A stretch of DNA of 64,000 bases from an uncultured Prevotellaceae bacterium (GTDB lineage: Bacteria > Bacteroidota > Bacteroidia > Bacteroidales > Bacteroidaceae), in contig CACXQL010000001.1 in the NCBI GenBank assembly GCA_902769805.1, positions 118,536-182,535 of the forward strand, written 5' to 3'. Shown here one piece after another: positions 54,378 through 63,831 of this stretch (its first letter is position 1; each line of letters opens with the position of its first letter). The position numbers were made by a program, and so were the translations under genes. The notes under the pieces are model-generated. The model was not told where the DNA came from, ran no database searches, and saw only the letters and a list, made by a program, of their open reading frames with translations.

Positions 54378-56825
54378 ATGCATAACAGACTAATACTGAT
54401 GGCAGCCCTTCTGTCGACTGCCTTGATGACACAGGCTCGTGAGCGAAAGAACTTCGATGCTGGATGGCGGTTTATACTCGCTGACTCAGCACAGATGGCC
54501 ACTCAGACGTATAATGATACCCATTGGCGGACACTCGATTTGCCACATGACTGGGCGATAGAGGGTGATTTCTATGCCAGCAATCCCAGTGGTGCAGGTG
54601 GTGGTGCACTTCCTGGCGGTATCGGATGGTATCGTAAACACCTCTCTCTTGACTGCGAGGCTGTGCCTGGCAACCGTTACTTTATTGAGTTTGACGGGGT
54701 CTATATGAACTCTACCGTCTATGTCAATGGACAGGAGGTAGGGCATCGTCCTTATGGTTATTCGAGTTTTGAGTATGATATCACGAAATACCTGAAACAG
54801 GGTGATAATGTTATTGCAGTAAGGGTTGATAACTCTGACCAGCCTAATAGTCGTTGGTATAGTGGCTGCGGCATCTACCGCCATGTATGGTTGACAGAGA
54901 CGAATCCCGTACACGTCAAGCATTGGGGCGTACATGTTGAGACCGATGCGAAGACAGGACAGGTTAAGGTTGAGGTGGAACTGGCAAAGTATCCTTCTCT
55001 TAACATCCATCGCCCGACTATCAAGAATACTGTCTTCGATGCCAATGGTAAGGAAGTGGGATTGAAAGTTAAGAATCCTCATCTCTGGTCTGTGGAGGAT
55101 CCTTATGTTTATAAGGTACGAACGCAAGTGTTGGTCAGTGGCAAGGTGGTTGATGAGGTATGGACTACGACAGGTTTCCGCGACTTTAAGTTTGATGCTG
55201 AGACTGGCTTTTGGTTGAATGGCAAGAACTTTAAGTTGAATGGTGTCTGTGAACATCATGACTTTGGCTGTTTAGGTGCCGCTGTCAACGAAGATGCCAT
55301 GCATCGTAAGTTGTCGAAACTGAAGGCGATGGGTGTCAATAGCATCCGTTCCTCGCATAACCCTCCTGCTCCCGAGTTGCTGAATATGTGCGATACGATG
55401 GGTATTATCGTGATGGATGAGTCGTTTGACATGTGGCGACGTAAGAAGACGGCAGGTGACTACGCCCGTTTCTTCGATGAGTGGCATGAGCGTGACCTTA
55501 CTGATTTGGTATTGCGTGACCGTAATCATCCCAGTGTGCTGATGTGGTCTATCGGTAATGAGGTTCTGGAACAGTGGTCGAGTGCTGAGGCTGATACGCT
55601 GACACTCGAACAGGCCAACTTGATTCTGAATGCAGGTCATGATGCCTCTACATTGGCAAAGGAAGGGGAACTGTCCGTACAGTCTTTACTTACTCAACAT
55701 CTTGCCGAAATTGTTAAACGTTACGATACGACGCGTCCTATCCTTGCCGGTTGTAACGAGCCTGACCCTAACAACCATCTTTTTAAGAGCGGTGTGATTG
55801 ATATCATCGGTTATAACTATCATCATCAGTGGGTGAAGGATGTCCCTCAGAAATTCCCAGGAAAACCCTTTATCTTCTCAGAGAGTGTTTCTGCACTACA
55901 GACACGCGGTTATTATAAGATGCCTTCTGATGAAATCACATGGGCACCACAAGAGTGGTGGCTCCCCTATACAGATCCTTCGTATATGTGCTCTTCTTAC
56001 GATAACTTCCATGCCTCATGGAGTTCTACCCATGAGGAGACTTGGGACGTGGTGAAGCATAATGCCTTTGTAGGAGGACAGTATATCTGGACTGGCTTTG
56101 ATTATATCGGTGAACCGACACCCTACGGTTTCCCTGCACGCTCCAGCTATTTCGGTATCATCGACCTTGCTGGTTTCCCGAAGGACACCTATTATATGTA
56201 TCAGAGTGAATGGACGACGAAGCCTGTGCTACACCTCTTCCCCCATTGGAACTGGATACCAGGCGACGAGATAGACATGTGGTGTTACTACAATAATGCT
56301 GACGAGGTGGAGTTATTCATTAATGGCAAGAGTCAGGGTGTGCGTCGTAAGACAGGTGAGAATCCTGAGGGACGTTACGCCATGCATAATACCAAAACGA
56401 AGTTAAACACTGAATATCATGTCGGTTGGCGGGTCACTTTCGATCCTGGTGAAGTGAAGGTAGTGGCCCGTAAGGACGGAAAGATTGTCGGTGAACAGAC
56501 GATTAGGACGGCTGGTGCACCTGCAAAGATTCGTTTGTCGAAAGACTATCAAGGAAAGAACACCACCTTTATCACTGCTGAGGTGGTGGATAAGGACGGT
56601 AACCTCTGTCCTTGGGCTGAGGATCAGATTTATTTCATCCACGAGGGTGACGGGAAGGTACTGGGAACGGACAATGGCTGTCAGACCTCGATGGAGAATT
56701 TCAAGGCTCCACAACGTAAAGCCTTCTTTGGTAAGTGTATGGTAGTAGTGAGTGGTAATGGTTCTATTACTGCTAAGTCGCCGACACTGCAGTCTGATGT
56801 GATACAATTGAAAGTTAATAGATAA
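54378..56825 (+). CDS. GH2 beta-galactosidase-like enzyme
   Basis: 815 residues, signal peptide to about 20 (LMTQARE). Domains in order: sugar-binding jelly roll (about 25-185, DLPHDWAIEGDF and SRWYSGCGIYRHVWL), immunoglobulin-like domain, TIM barrel with acid/base Glu395 in WSIGNEV and nucleophile Glu502 in FIFSES, then C-terminal beta domains including one with MHNTKTKLNTEY. RSSHNPPAPELL is the conserved substrate-binding stretch. Beta-galactosidase is the most likely activity, but the family also covers beta-mannosidase and beta-glucuronidase. Between two GH31 genes in an apparent operon, it would remove galactose capping xylose side chains so that the alpha-xylosidases can act. Confidence 0.9.
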   Translation: MHNRLILMAALLSTALMTQARERKNFDAGWRFILADSAQMATQTYNDTHWRTLDLPHDWAIEGDFYASNPSGAGGGALPGGIGWYRKHLSLDCEAVPGNRYFIEFDGVYMNSTVYVNGQEVGHRPYGYSSFEYDITKYLKQGDNVIAVRVDNSDQPNSRWYSGCGIYRHVWLTETNPVHVKHWGVHVETDAKTGQVKVEVELAKYPSLNIHRPTIKNTVFDANGKEVGLKVKNPHLWSVEDPYVYKVRTQVLVSGKVVDEVWTTTGFRDFKFDAETGFWLNGKNFKLNGVCEHHDFGCLGAAVNEDAMHRKLSKLKAMGVNSIRSSHNPPAPELLNMCDTMGIIVMDESFDMWRRKKTAGDYARFFDEWHERDLTDLVLRDRNHPSVLMWSIGNEVLEQWSSAEADTLTLEQANLILNAGHDASTLAKEGELSVQSLLTQHLAEIVKRYDTTRPILAGCNEPDPNNHLFKSGVIDIIGYNYHHQWVKDVPQKFPGKPFIFSESVSALQTRGYYKMPSDEITWAPQEWWLPYTDPSYMCSSYDNFHASWSSTHEETWDVVKHNAFVGGQYIWTGFDYIGEPTPYGFPARSSYFGIIDLAGFPKDTYYMYQSEWTTKPVLHLFPHWNWIPGDEIDMWCYYNNADEVELFINGKSQGVRRKTGENPEGRYAMHNTKTKLNTEYHVGWRVTFDPGEVKVVARKDGKIVGEQTIRTAGAPAKIRLSKDYQGKNTTFITAEVVDKDGNLCPWAEDQIYFIHEGDGKVLGTDNGCQTSMENFKAPQRKAFFGKCMVVVSGNGSITAKSPTLQSDVIQLKVNR

Positions 56826-56842
56826 AAGAAAAGAGATAAGAT

Positions 56843-59164
56843 ATGAAACGCGCGTTATTATTCTTTTGTGTAGTAGGTTGCGGCTTTACCACCACTACCA
56901 CCTATGCCCAGTTGCAGACTTCTGCAGGTATCCAGTACCTGCAGTGTATGCCCAAAGATCAGTCGGGCGATTTTTCCGACCTGAGTAATACCTATTTCCT
57001 GGCCGATTCACTGGCTGCGTTCGATGCTGCGAAGGGGGAGGGACAGGTCAACTGGAAACGTTATCGTCTGTCGCCTCGTCAGGCATTTAACCTCAATGGT
57101 TACTGGCCAGTGCGGACACAGATGCTCGACTTCCCTGACACGCAGTATGATAACGACCCGAATCTTTCTCTCAAGATTGATTTTGTCAGTCCACGTTGTG
57201 TCCGTATCCGCATGGCGACATCACCCATTGAGGCTCCGAGAAAGGATGAAGAGAGCCTGATGCTGGCAGGTCCCGTGCCTACGACCTCTGCCTGGCAGAT
57301 GAAGAGTGACGGCGAAGCCATCACTTACACTACCGATTATGGTACGGTGGAGATACAGAAATACCCATGGCGCATTGTACTGAAGGACAAGAATGGGAAG
57401 ATACTGACTCGTACGCGCCATATCATCGACAACGATTCCAGTCAGGTAAAACTCCTGCCGTTCTCGTTTATCAAGCGTGGTTCTGATAACTCACGCAGTG
57501 TCAACCCCGTGCTGACCATTGCCCCAGGTGAACGCATCTATGGTTGTGGTGAGTCGTTTGGTGCTTTAAACAAGGTGGGACAGAAGGTACAGATTATGGT
57601 GACCGATCCACAGGGACCAGAGACAGAAGGACAGTACAAGCCTGTGCCGTTCTATTTCTCCAATCGTGGTTATGGCATCTTCATGCATACCTCGGCACCC
57701 GTCACTGCTGATTTCGGTGCTTCGTACATCGGAGCCCAGCGTCTGTTTATGGCTGACGAACAAATAGATTTCTTCGTATTCTTTGGATCTCCCAAAGAAA
57801 TCTTGAACGAATACACTAACATCACAGGTAAGTCGCCGATGCTGCCGTTGTGGACTTTCGGTACCTGGATGAGTCGTATTACCTATTTCTCACAGGAAGA
57901 GGGTCTGGAGATTGCCAAACAACTCCGTCAAAACAAGATTCCAAGTGATGTCATCCATTTCGATACAGGATGGTTTGGTGTTGACTGGCAGTGTGACTAT
58001 GAGTTTGCCAAAGACCGTTTCAAGGATCCGAAGGGTATGCTCGACCAACTGAAACGTGACGGTTTCCATACTTGTCTGTGGCAGTTGCCATACTTTACAC
58101 CCAAGAACCGTTTCTTCCGTGAACTCGTTGATGGCGGTATGGCGGTGAAGAATGCCGCAGGTAGCCTGCCTTACGAGGATGCTGTTCTGGATTTGAGTAA
58201 TCCCAAGACCGTGAAATGGTATCAGGATAAGATTGCCAATCTCATTAAACTCGGTGTCGGAGCCATTAAGTGCGACTTTGGTGAGGCAGCTCCTTACGAC
58301 GGTTTCTATTATAGCGGTCGTGGTGGCCTCTACGAGCATAACCTCTATCCTGTCCGTTATAACAAAGCCTTGTTCGAGGCAGTGAAGGCGAATAGTGGTG
58401 AAGGTGTCATCTGGGCACGCAGTGCCTGGGCAGGTTCTCAGCGTTATCCGTTGCATTGGGGTGGTGATGCCGCTACAACCAATACGGGTATGTTGGGTGA
58501 CTTGCGTGGCGGACTCTCCTTTGGACTCAGTGGTTTCTCCTTCTGGAGTCATGACATGGGGGGGTTCGTTACTGCATCCCCTGAGGATATCTATCGCCGC
58601 TGGCTACCTTTTGGATTCTTGAGCAGTCATACCCGTGCACATGGTGCACCTCCTACGGAGCCATGGCTCATCAGCGAGTCGTTCACAAAGGCTTTCCGTC
58701 AGGCTGCGGAGATGAAGTATAAACTCATGCCGTATGTCTATGCCCAGGCGAAAGACTGCTCCGAGCGTGGCTTGCCGATGGTGCGTGCATTGTTAGTGGA
58801 GTTCCCGGAAGACCCAGGTGCTTGGCTTGTCGAAGATGAGTATATGTTCGGTTCGCAGATTCTTGTTGCCCCGTTATTGGAGAGTGGCAACAGTCGTACC
58901 TGTTATCTGCCAAAGGGCAAATGGATCGACTATCAGACGGGCAAAGTCTATGAAGGAGGCTATCAGACCATCAAGGTCGGTGAGATTCCTTGTGTCATCC
59001 TCGTCCGTGACGGTAGTCTCATTCCACACGTTCCCCTTGCTCAACGTACAGACCAGATACAATGGGACAAGGTAGAGTGGAAGGCATACAAAGCCGATGC
59101 TAAGAAATGCACAGGCTTGCTCTTTAAACCTGGCGACAGCCAGATACAAAAGGTGGAGAAGTGA
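56843..59164 (+). CDS. GH31 alpha-xylosidase/alpha-glucosidase (YicI-like active site)
   Basis: 773 residues with a signal peptide (TTTTTYAQ). N-terminal beta domain ending about 330, then the barrel with WTFGTWMSRITYFSQ, nucleophile Asp478 in IKCDFGEAAP and acid/base Asp542 in HWGGDAATT. The KxDFGE and HWGGD forms are like those of YicI-type alpha-xylosidases and differ from the MDASEP form of the upstream GH31, so the two enzymes likely act on different linkages or chain lengths. No PA14 insert. Last gene of the sensor-led operon; it ends 14 bp before the stop of the convergent thioesterase and no clear hairpin is present between them. Confidence 0.9.
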   Translation: MKRALLFFCVVGCGFTTTTTYAQLQTSAGIQYLQCMPKDQSGDFSDLSNTYFLADSLAAFDAAKGEGQVNWKRYRLSPRQAFNLNGYWPVRTQMLDFPDTQYDNDPNLSLKIDFVSPRCVRIRMATSPIEAPRKDEESLMLAGPVPTTSAWQMKSDGEAITYTTDYGTVEIQKYPWRIVLKDKNGKILTRTRHIIDNDSSQVKLLPFSFIKRGSDNSRSVNPVLTIAPGERIYGCGESFGALNKVGQKVQIMVTDPQGPETEGQYKPVPFYFSNRGYGIFMHTSAPVTADFGASYIGAQRLFMADEQIDFFVFFGSPKEILNEYTNITGKSPMLPLWTFGTWMSRITYFSQEEGLEIAKQLRQNKIPSDVIHFDTGWFGVDWQCDYEFAKDRFKDPKGMLDQLKRDGFHTCLWQLPYFTPKNRFFRELVDGGMAVKNAAGSLPYEDAVLDLSNPKTVKWYQDKIANLIKLGVGAIKCDFGEAAPYDGFYYSGRGGLYEHNLYPVRYNKALFEAVKANSGEGVIWARSAWAGSQRYPLHWGGDAATTNTGMLGDLRGGLSFGLSGFSFWSHDMGGFVTASPEDIYRRWLPFGFLSSHTRAHGAPPTEPWLISESFTKAFRQAAEMKYKLMPYVYAQAKDCSERGLPMVRALLVEFPEDPGAWLVEDEYMFGSQILVAPLLESGNSRTCYLPKGKWIDYQTGKVYEGGYQTIKVGEIPCVILVRDGSLIPHVPLAQRTDQIQWDKVEWKAYKADAKKCTGLLFKPGDSQIQKVEK

Positions 59165-59178
59165 CTATAGAAGGAGCA

Positions 59179-59580
59179 TCATTCAGAAATAGGCAATGAT
59201 TTGCGATATCCCATGCCTGTGACATGACAGATGAGTTGTCCTGTCTGGTTGGTCACCCTGACTTCCATAGAAGGAATCTTGGGGTGATTAGTGATATGAA
59301 CGGCCTCAGCGCGAAGGCGGTCACCCTCTTTGGCACTGGCAACGAATATGATATTGTTGCTAATGCCGAAAGTGAGTTGTCCGCTGTTGTTCATCAGTGC
59401 GGCTATCGCTAAGTCTGCCAACGTAAACAAGGCTCCGCCCTGACATACGTTACCACCATTTAGATGTTCTGCCGACACGGTCATCTCTGCAACAGCGTGG
59501 TGCTCGTCTACTTCTGTAATCCTGCAACCTGCATTAGCAGCGAAGCGGTCTGTACGATTCAGTAATTCCTGTATGTTCAT
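59179..59580 (-). CDS. PaaI-family hotdog thioesterase
   Basis: 133 residues from the ATG at 59580; a six-codon longer frame begins at TTG. Hotdog-fold thioesterase pattern: GCRITEVDEHHAVAEMTV, the helix-preceding HLNGGNVCQGGALFTLADLA with the Gly-Gly-Ala and following Asp residue of the active site, and a C-terminal strand. PaaI-type enzymes hydrolyse acyl-CoA, often phenylacetyl-type. It has no obvious link with the surrounding glycosidases and interrupts the locus on the opposite strand. Confidence 0.9.
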   Translation of the reverse strand: MNIQELLNRTDRFAANAGCRITEVDEHHAVAEMTVSAEHLNGGNVCQGGALFTLADLAIAALMNNSGQLTFGISNNIIFVASAKEGDRLRAEAVHITNHPKIPSMEVRVTNQTGQLICHVTGMGYRKSLPISE

Positions 59581-59606
59581 TCCTGTACTATTTTGCAATT
59601 CTGCTG

Positions 59607-59614
59607 CAAAACTA
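59607..59614 (-). promoter_or_regulatory. Promoter -7 element (TAGTTTTG) for the thioesterase
   Basis: Reverse-strand TAGTTTTG about 27 bp upstream of the ATG at 59580; supports that start rather than the TTG at 59598. Confidence 0.55.
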
Positions 59615-59656
59615 CATATTTTGGGACAAATACCATCATGTTTGATGTAAATTTTG

Positions 59657-59664
59657 TATCTTTG
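59657..59664 (+). promoter_or_regulatory. Promoter -7 element (TATCTTTG) for GH2-GH43
   Basis: TATCTTTG 46 bp before the ATG at 59710; the -33 element is not clear, which may mean activator dependence. Divergent from the thioesterase promoter. Confidence 0.6.
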
Positions 59665-59709
59665 TCCCGACTATAGAGAAAAAACTATTATAAACTACAA
59701 TAAAACAAT

Positions 59710-62034
59710 ATGAGAAAGAGATTCTTACTACTATCCATCTGCCTACTGACAACACTGGGAATGATGGCGAAAGGGAATGAAAGTCGACAACTTTTCGACT
59801 TTGGATGGACATTTACACAGAACGGGAAGACGGTAAGCGTGGATCTGCCGCACGACTGGGACATCTATGACGGTCCACATTCTGGTAAGGGAGCTACAGG
59901 TACTGGCGGCGGCTGGTTCGAAGGTGGCAAGGGTGAATACAAGAAAGCGTTCAGAGTAGAAAACTTTGAGCAGAAGGAACAACTGGTGAAGTTACATTTT
60001 GAAGGTGTCTACCAACATGCCGAAGTATTCATCAACGGACAGAAGGCTGGACAGCATGCATACGGCTATACCCCGTTTACCGTTGATATAACACCTTATA
60101 TTTTTAAAGACAAGCCTCTGAATGAGGTAGTGGTGAAGGTGGATAACTCACAACAGCCCAACTGTCGCTGGTATAGCGGTTCAGGTATCTATCGCCATGT
60201 ATGGCTTGAAACAACCCCTACCCTGCATCTCGCAGAGAATGGTGTGTTCGTCACAACCCCAGAAGTATCGGCAGAGAAGGCAATGGTATGTGTGGAAGTG
60301 ACAGTGGCTAACGAGTCAGACCGCGACAGGAATGCAACAGTACTGGTAGGCAACGGACAGTTGATGGTCAGTATACCAGCCCATGACACGAAGACTGTCA
60401 CCACTACCTACACTGTAGGGAATCCGAAACTGTGGTCGCCAGACAATCCTACACTCTATGAGACAAAGGTAGAACTGAAAGAATCTGGCGAAGTCATCGA
60501 CCAGCAGACAGCGAGATACGGTATCCGCTCATTCTCATTTGATAGTGAACAAGGCTTTGTACTCAATGGGAAAAAGATACTCATCAACGGTGCCTGTGTA
60601 CATCATGATGATGGAGTATTGGGCGCAATGGCATTCGACGCTGCCGAGATTCGCAAAGTAAGACAGATGAAGGATGCTGGTTTTAACCTGATTCGCACCA
60701 GTCATAACCCAACAACACGCGCTTTCCTCGATGCCTGCGACTCAATAGGCATACTTGTCATTGGCGAGGCATTCGACGGCTGGCGCACAGCAAAGAATCC
60801 CTACGACTACTCCACCGTGATTGACTCCTGCTACCAAGAGGATATCCGTGCTATGGTACAGCGCGACCGTAACCATCCCAGCATTATCAGCTGGAGCATC
60901 GGCAATGAGGTCATCGAGCGCAAAGACATCCGTGTCGTATATACCGCACGTCTGCTAAAGCAGGCTATCCTGACATGGGACCAGACACGTCCTGTGACAG
61001 AGGCTCTCTGTGCTTGGGACAGAGACTGGGAAATCTACGATCCTCATTTTGAAGTACTGGATATAGGCGGCTACAACTATATGATCTTCAAGCATGCCAG
61101 TGACCATCAGCGTGACCCCAAGCGTGTAATGTGGCAGACGGAGAGTTATCCGCGTGATGCCTTCAGGAACTGGTCTGTCGTCACTGACGCCCCCTATGTT
61201 GTGGGAGATATCGTATGGACAGGACTTGACTACTTAGGTGAATCGGGTATCGGACGCTATTATTACGAAGGTGACCGCCCGGGTGAGAGCTTTGCGGAAG
61301 GCGGACAACCTGAATGGCACGGGACCTACTGTGGTGATGTGGACATCACTGGCTGGCGCAAACCTATCAGCCACTATCGGGATATGCTTTGGAATGACAA
61401 GTCCAGCCTGTATATGGCTGTCAAGGAACCTAACGGCTATCATGGCAACATCAAGGAAACCATGTGGAGCGTGTGGCCCACATGGGAGAGCTGGACATGG
61501 TCTGGATGGGAAGGCAAACCCGTTGAAGTAGAGGTATATACCAAAATGCCAGAAGTAAGACTCTATCTGAATGATGTTCTTGTCGACACAAAGAAGGTTG
61601 ACCGCAGTACTGGTTTTAAGGCAGTATTTACAGTCAACTACCAACCAGGAGTCTTGCGCGCAGAAGCTGGTGACAAGCAAGTCACCCTGAGTACTGCCGG
61701 CAAACCTGCACGCCTGCGACTGACTGCTGACCGCCGTACCATCACTGCCGACGGGCAAGACCTTGCCTACATCACTATAGAGGTTGTCGACAACAAGGGT
61801 AATCTCTGTCCTGAGGCAGCCATCCCTTGTGAAGTCAGCATCAGTGGCAAAGGTCAGTTTATGGCTGCCGCCAGTGCAGACATGAAGGACACTGAACCAT
61901 ATACCTCATCGCATGTGAAGACATGGAAAGGTCGTGCCTTGCTGGTCGTGCGTAGCTCACAAAAGGCTGGACAGGCTAAGGTCAGTGTAAAGAGCACATT
62001 GCCCACAGCCAATATCAGCATTAATCAGAAATAA
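59710..62034 (+). CDS. GH2 glycoside hydrolase (beta-galactosidase type), second copy
   Basis: 774 residues with a signal peptide (LTTLGMMAKG). Similar domain order to the GH2 at 54378: jelly roll with DLPHDWDIYDG and SGSGIYRHVWLE, Ig-like domain, barrel with RTSHNPTTRAFLD, acid/base Glu400 in WSIGNEV and nucleophile Glu478 in MWQTESYPRD, and C-terminal beta domains. The nucleophile surroundings (QTES rather than FSES) and the FKHASDHQRDP loop differ from the other copy, so substrate preference may differ. Followed by GH43 after 13 bp; both use the promoter at 59657. Confidence 0.9.
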   Translation: MRKRFLLLSICLLTTLGMMAKGNESRQLFDFGWTFTQNGKTVSVDLPHDWDIYDGPHSGKGATGTGGGWFEGGKGEYKKAFRVENFEQKEQLVKLHFEGVYQHAEVFINGQKAGQHAYGYTPFTVDITPYIFKDKPLNEVVVKVDNSQQPNCRWYSGSGIYRHVWLETTPTLHLAENGVFVTTPEVSAEKAMVCVEVTVANESDRDRNATVLVGNGQLMVSIPAHDTKTVTTTYTVGNPKLWSPDNPTLYETKVELKESGEVIDQQTARYGIRSFSFDSEQGFVLNGKKILINGACVHHDDGVLGAMAFDAAEIRKVRQMKDAGFNLIRTSHNPTTRAFLDACDSIGILVIGEAFDGWRTAKNPYDYSTVIDSCYQEDIRAMVQRDRNHPSIISWSIGNEVIERKDIRVVYTARLLKQAILTWDQTRPVTEALCAWDRDWEIYDPHFEVLDIGGYNYMIFKHASDHQRDPKRVMWQTESYPRDAFRNWSVVTDAPYVVGDIVWTGLDYLGESGIGRYYYEGDRPGESFAEGGQPEWHGTYCGDVDITGWRKPISHYRDMLWNDKSSLYMAVKEPNGYHGNIKETMWSVWPTWESWTWSGWEGKPVEVEVYTKMPEVRLYLNDVLVDTKKVDRSTGFKAVFTVNYQPGVLRAEAGDKQVTLSTAGKPARLRLTADRRTITADGQDLAYITIEVVDNKGNLCPEAAIPCEVSISGKGQFMAAASADMKDTEPYTSSHVKTWKGRALLVVRSSQKAGQAKVSVKSTLPTANISINQK

Positions 62035-62047
62035 AACATATAAAAAA

Positions 62048-63715
62048 ATGAAAAAATATCAATTCCTATCCTTCACCGCAGCAATCTGCTGTACGCTGAT
62101 GACCTTCTCCTGCGCCCAACAGACACAGACAGAGAAGTCAGAACTCACTACCGTTGGTAACCCCTATCTGCCTCTTTGGGAGCATATCCCCGACGGAGAG
62201 CCGTACGTATTTGAGGATCCTGACCAGCCAGGGAAATACCGTGTGTATATCTATGGCTCACACGACAGCCGTATCACAGACTACTGCGGACGTGAGCTAG
62301 TGGTGTGGTCAGCATCTGTCGACAGCCTCAACAACTGGCGGTATGATGGTGAGATTCTCGCCGTCAGCAAGAATGCGAAGGGAGAGATCATTAATACCGA
62401 CAGCCTTGCTGACGTGCTCTTCGCTCCTGATGTCACCCTGGTAAAGGATGCGAATGGCAAGAAGACATACTATCTCTACCCTAACGACCAACATGGGGGA
62501 CGTAATGGACTCATCGCAAAGAGTGACCGCCCTGACGGACCTTTTGAAGTGTGCAACTGGAGCAAGGACGACCCTAATGCGACAGATGGTATTCTGAAGT
62601 TCGACCCTGCCGTCTTCGTAGATGACGACGGACGTGTATATGGTTACTGGGGCTTTGAAAGATCGTATGGCGGAGAGTTAGATCCCACCACGATGGCAAC
62701 CCTTAAGCCTGGTACAGAAGCGGTGGAGGATATGATCCCCGGCAAGAACCAGCCTGGCAAGTTCCGTTTCTTTGAGGCATCGTCTATCCGTAAGATCAAG
62801 GACAAATATGTGTTCATCTACAGCCGATGGACAGAGAACGGAGAGTTCGGACTTCCTGACACGAACTATACCCTCGCCTATGCCTATAGCGACAAACCTT
62901 TGGGACCTTGGACCTATGGCGGCACCATCATTGACGGTCGTGCCCGTGAGAAAGACGAGCAGGGTAACGTGATAGCCTCTGCCAATGCCTCTGGCAATAC
63001 ACATGGTAGTATCTGTGAGATCAATGGACAGTGGTATGTGTTCTACCATCGCCAGTCTGGACTCAACGAGTTCGCACGTCAGGCTATGGTGGCTCCCATC
63101 GAAGTAAAAGTAGAGGAAGGAGCTGGCGGTAAAGTGGAGATCTCTGAGGGCGAATACAACTCGAACGGATTCGCTCTGAACGGTCTTGATCCTTTCGAGC
63201 GTCACTCCGCAGGTATCTGCTGCTGGTATACGGGTCCGAAACCTGCTACCCATGAATGGCCTAACAATACATTCTATGGTTCGTATGTAGAGGCTGGCTA
63301 TGGTACTGACGATAAGTTCGAGAAACCCTACGACATCCGCAATAATACTAATCGTGTGGTAAACAATACTGATGGTTCCATCGTGGGCTACAAATATTTC
63401 AACTTCGATGCCAAGCGCTTGGCTAATACGAAGAACCTGATGCTCGTCCTACGCCTTACCCCCGAAGGTATCGACGGCACCATCGATATTATGATGGATC
63501 GTCCTTGGGTCTCTCAGGGCGGCAAGAAGATTGGTGAGATAACCCTGAAAGCCGACATGGAAAAGAAAGTATGGGATATGGCAGCAGGTATCTCCAATGA
63601 TATCAAAGAGAAGGATCTCGCAGGCAAGCATGCTATCTTCTTTGTCTTCAAGTCTGATACCAAGGAGAAATCTCTCTGCACCCTCGAGGACTTCATATTC
63701 ACCTTTGATGATTAG
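62048..63715 (+). CDS. GH43 lipoprotein (beta-xylosidase/alpha-arabinofuranosidase type)
   Basis: 555 residues; lipoprotein signal with Cys22 in MTFSCAQQ, so probably anchored to a membrane. Five-bladed propeller with Asp128 in LFAPDVTLV and acid Glu243 in RFFEASSIRK; the first catalytic Asp is probably in YVFEDPD near 55. C-terminal ~180 residues (from about 375) form a beta-sandwich like CBM6, ending LCTLEDFIFTFD. It has no Por-like tail. Second gene of the GH2-GH43 pair, closed by the palindrome at 63732-63789. Would remove pentose side groups such as arabinose or terminal xylose. Confidence 0.88.
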   Translation: MKKYQFLSFTAAICCTLMTFSCAQQTQTEKSELTTVGNPYLPLWEHIPDGEPYVFEDPDQPGKYRVYIYGSHDSRITDYCGRELVVWSASVDSLNNWRYDGEILAVSKNAKGEIINTDSLADVLFAPDVTLVKDANGKKTYYLYPNDQHGGRNGLIAKSDRPDGPFEVCNWSKDDPNATDGILKFDPAVFVDDDGRVYGYWGFERSYGGELDPTTMATLKPGTEAVEDMIPGKNQPGKFRFFEASSIRKIKDKYVFIYSRWTENGEFGLPDTNYTLAYAYSDKPLGPWTYGGTIIDGRAREKDEQGNVIASANASGNTHGSICEINGQWYVFYHRQSGLNEFARQAMVAPIEVKVEEGAGGKVEISEGEYNSNGFALNGLDPFERHSAGICCWYTGPKPATHEWPNNTFYGSYVEAGYGTDDKFEKPYDIRNNTNRVVNNTDGSIVGYKYFNFDAKRLANTKNLMLVLRLTPEGIDGTIDIMMDRPWVSQGGKKIGEITLKADMEKKVWDMAAGISNDIKEKDLAGKHAIFFVFKSDTKEKSLCTLEDFIFTFDD

Positions 63716-63731
63716 CCGTCTTCACTCATAC

Positions 63732-63789
63732 GGTGTATATAAGAATATGGGGATGTGACGTCACATCCCCATATTCTTATATATACACC
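63732..63789. terminator. 48-bp perfect palindrome, probable bidirectional terminator
   Basis: 63736-63783 is a perfect palindrome (two 24-bp arms, centre GACGTC, no loop); GGTGT/ACACC outside extends it after a 2-nt bulge. TTTTCTT follows on the forward strand. It lies between convergent GH43 and alanine dehydrogenase genes. Confidence 0.75.
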
Positions 63790-63831
63790 TTTTCTTCCTC
63801 TTCGTATCACTGCAGAAGAAATTCTTCAAAA

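Noticed and set aside
53562-54383. A 273-codon frame antisense to GH31
   Set aside because: No family motif and no promoter; lies fully inside a GH31 gene with intact catalytic residues.
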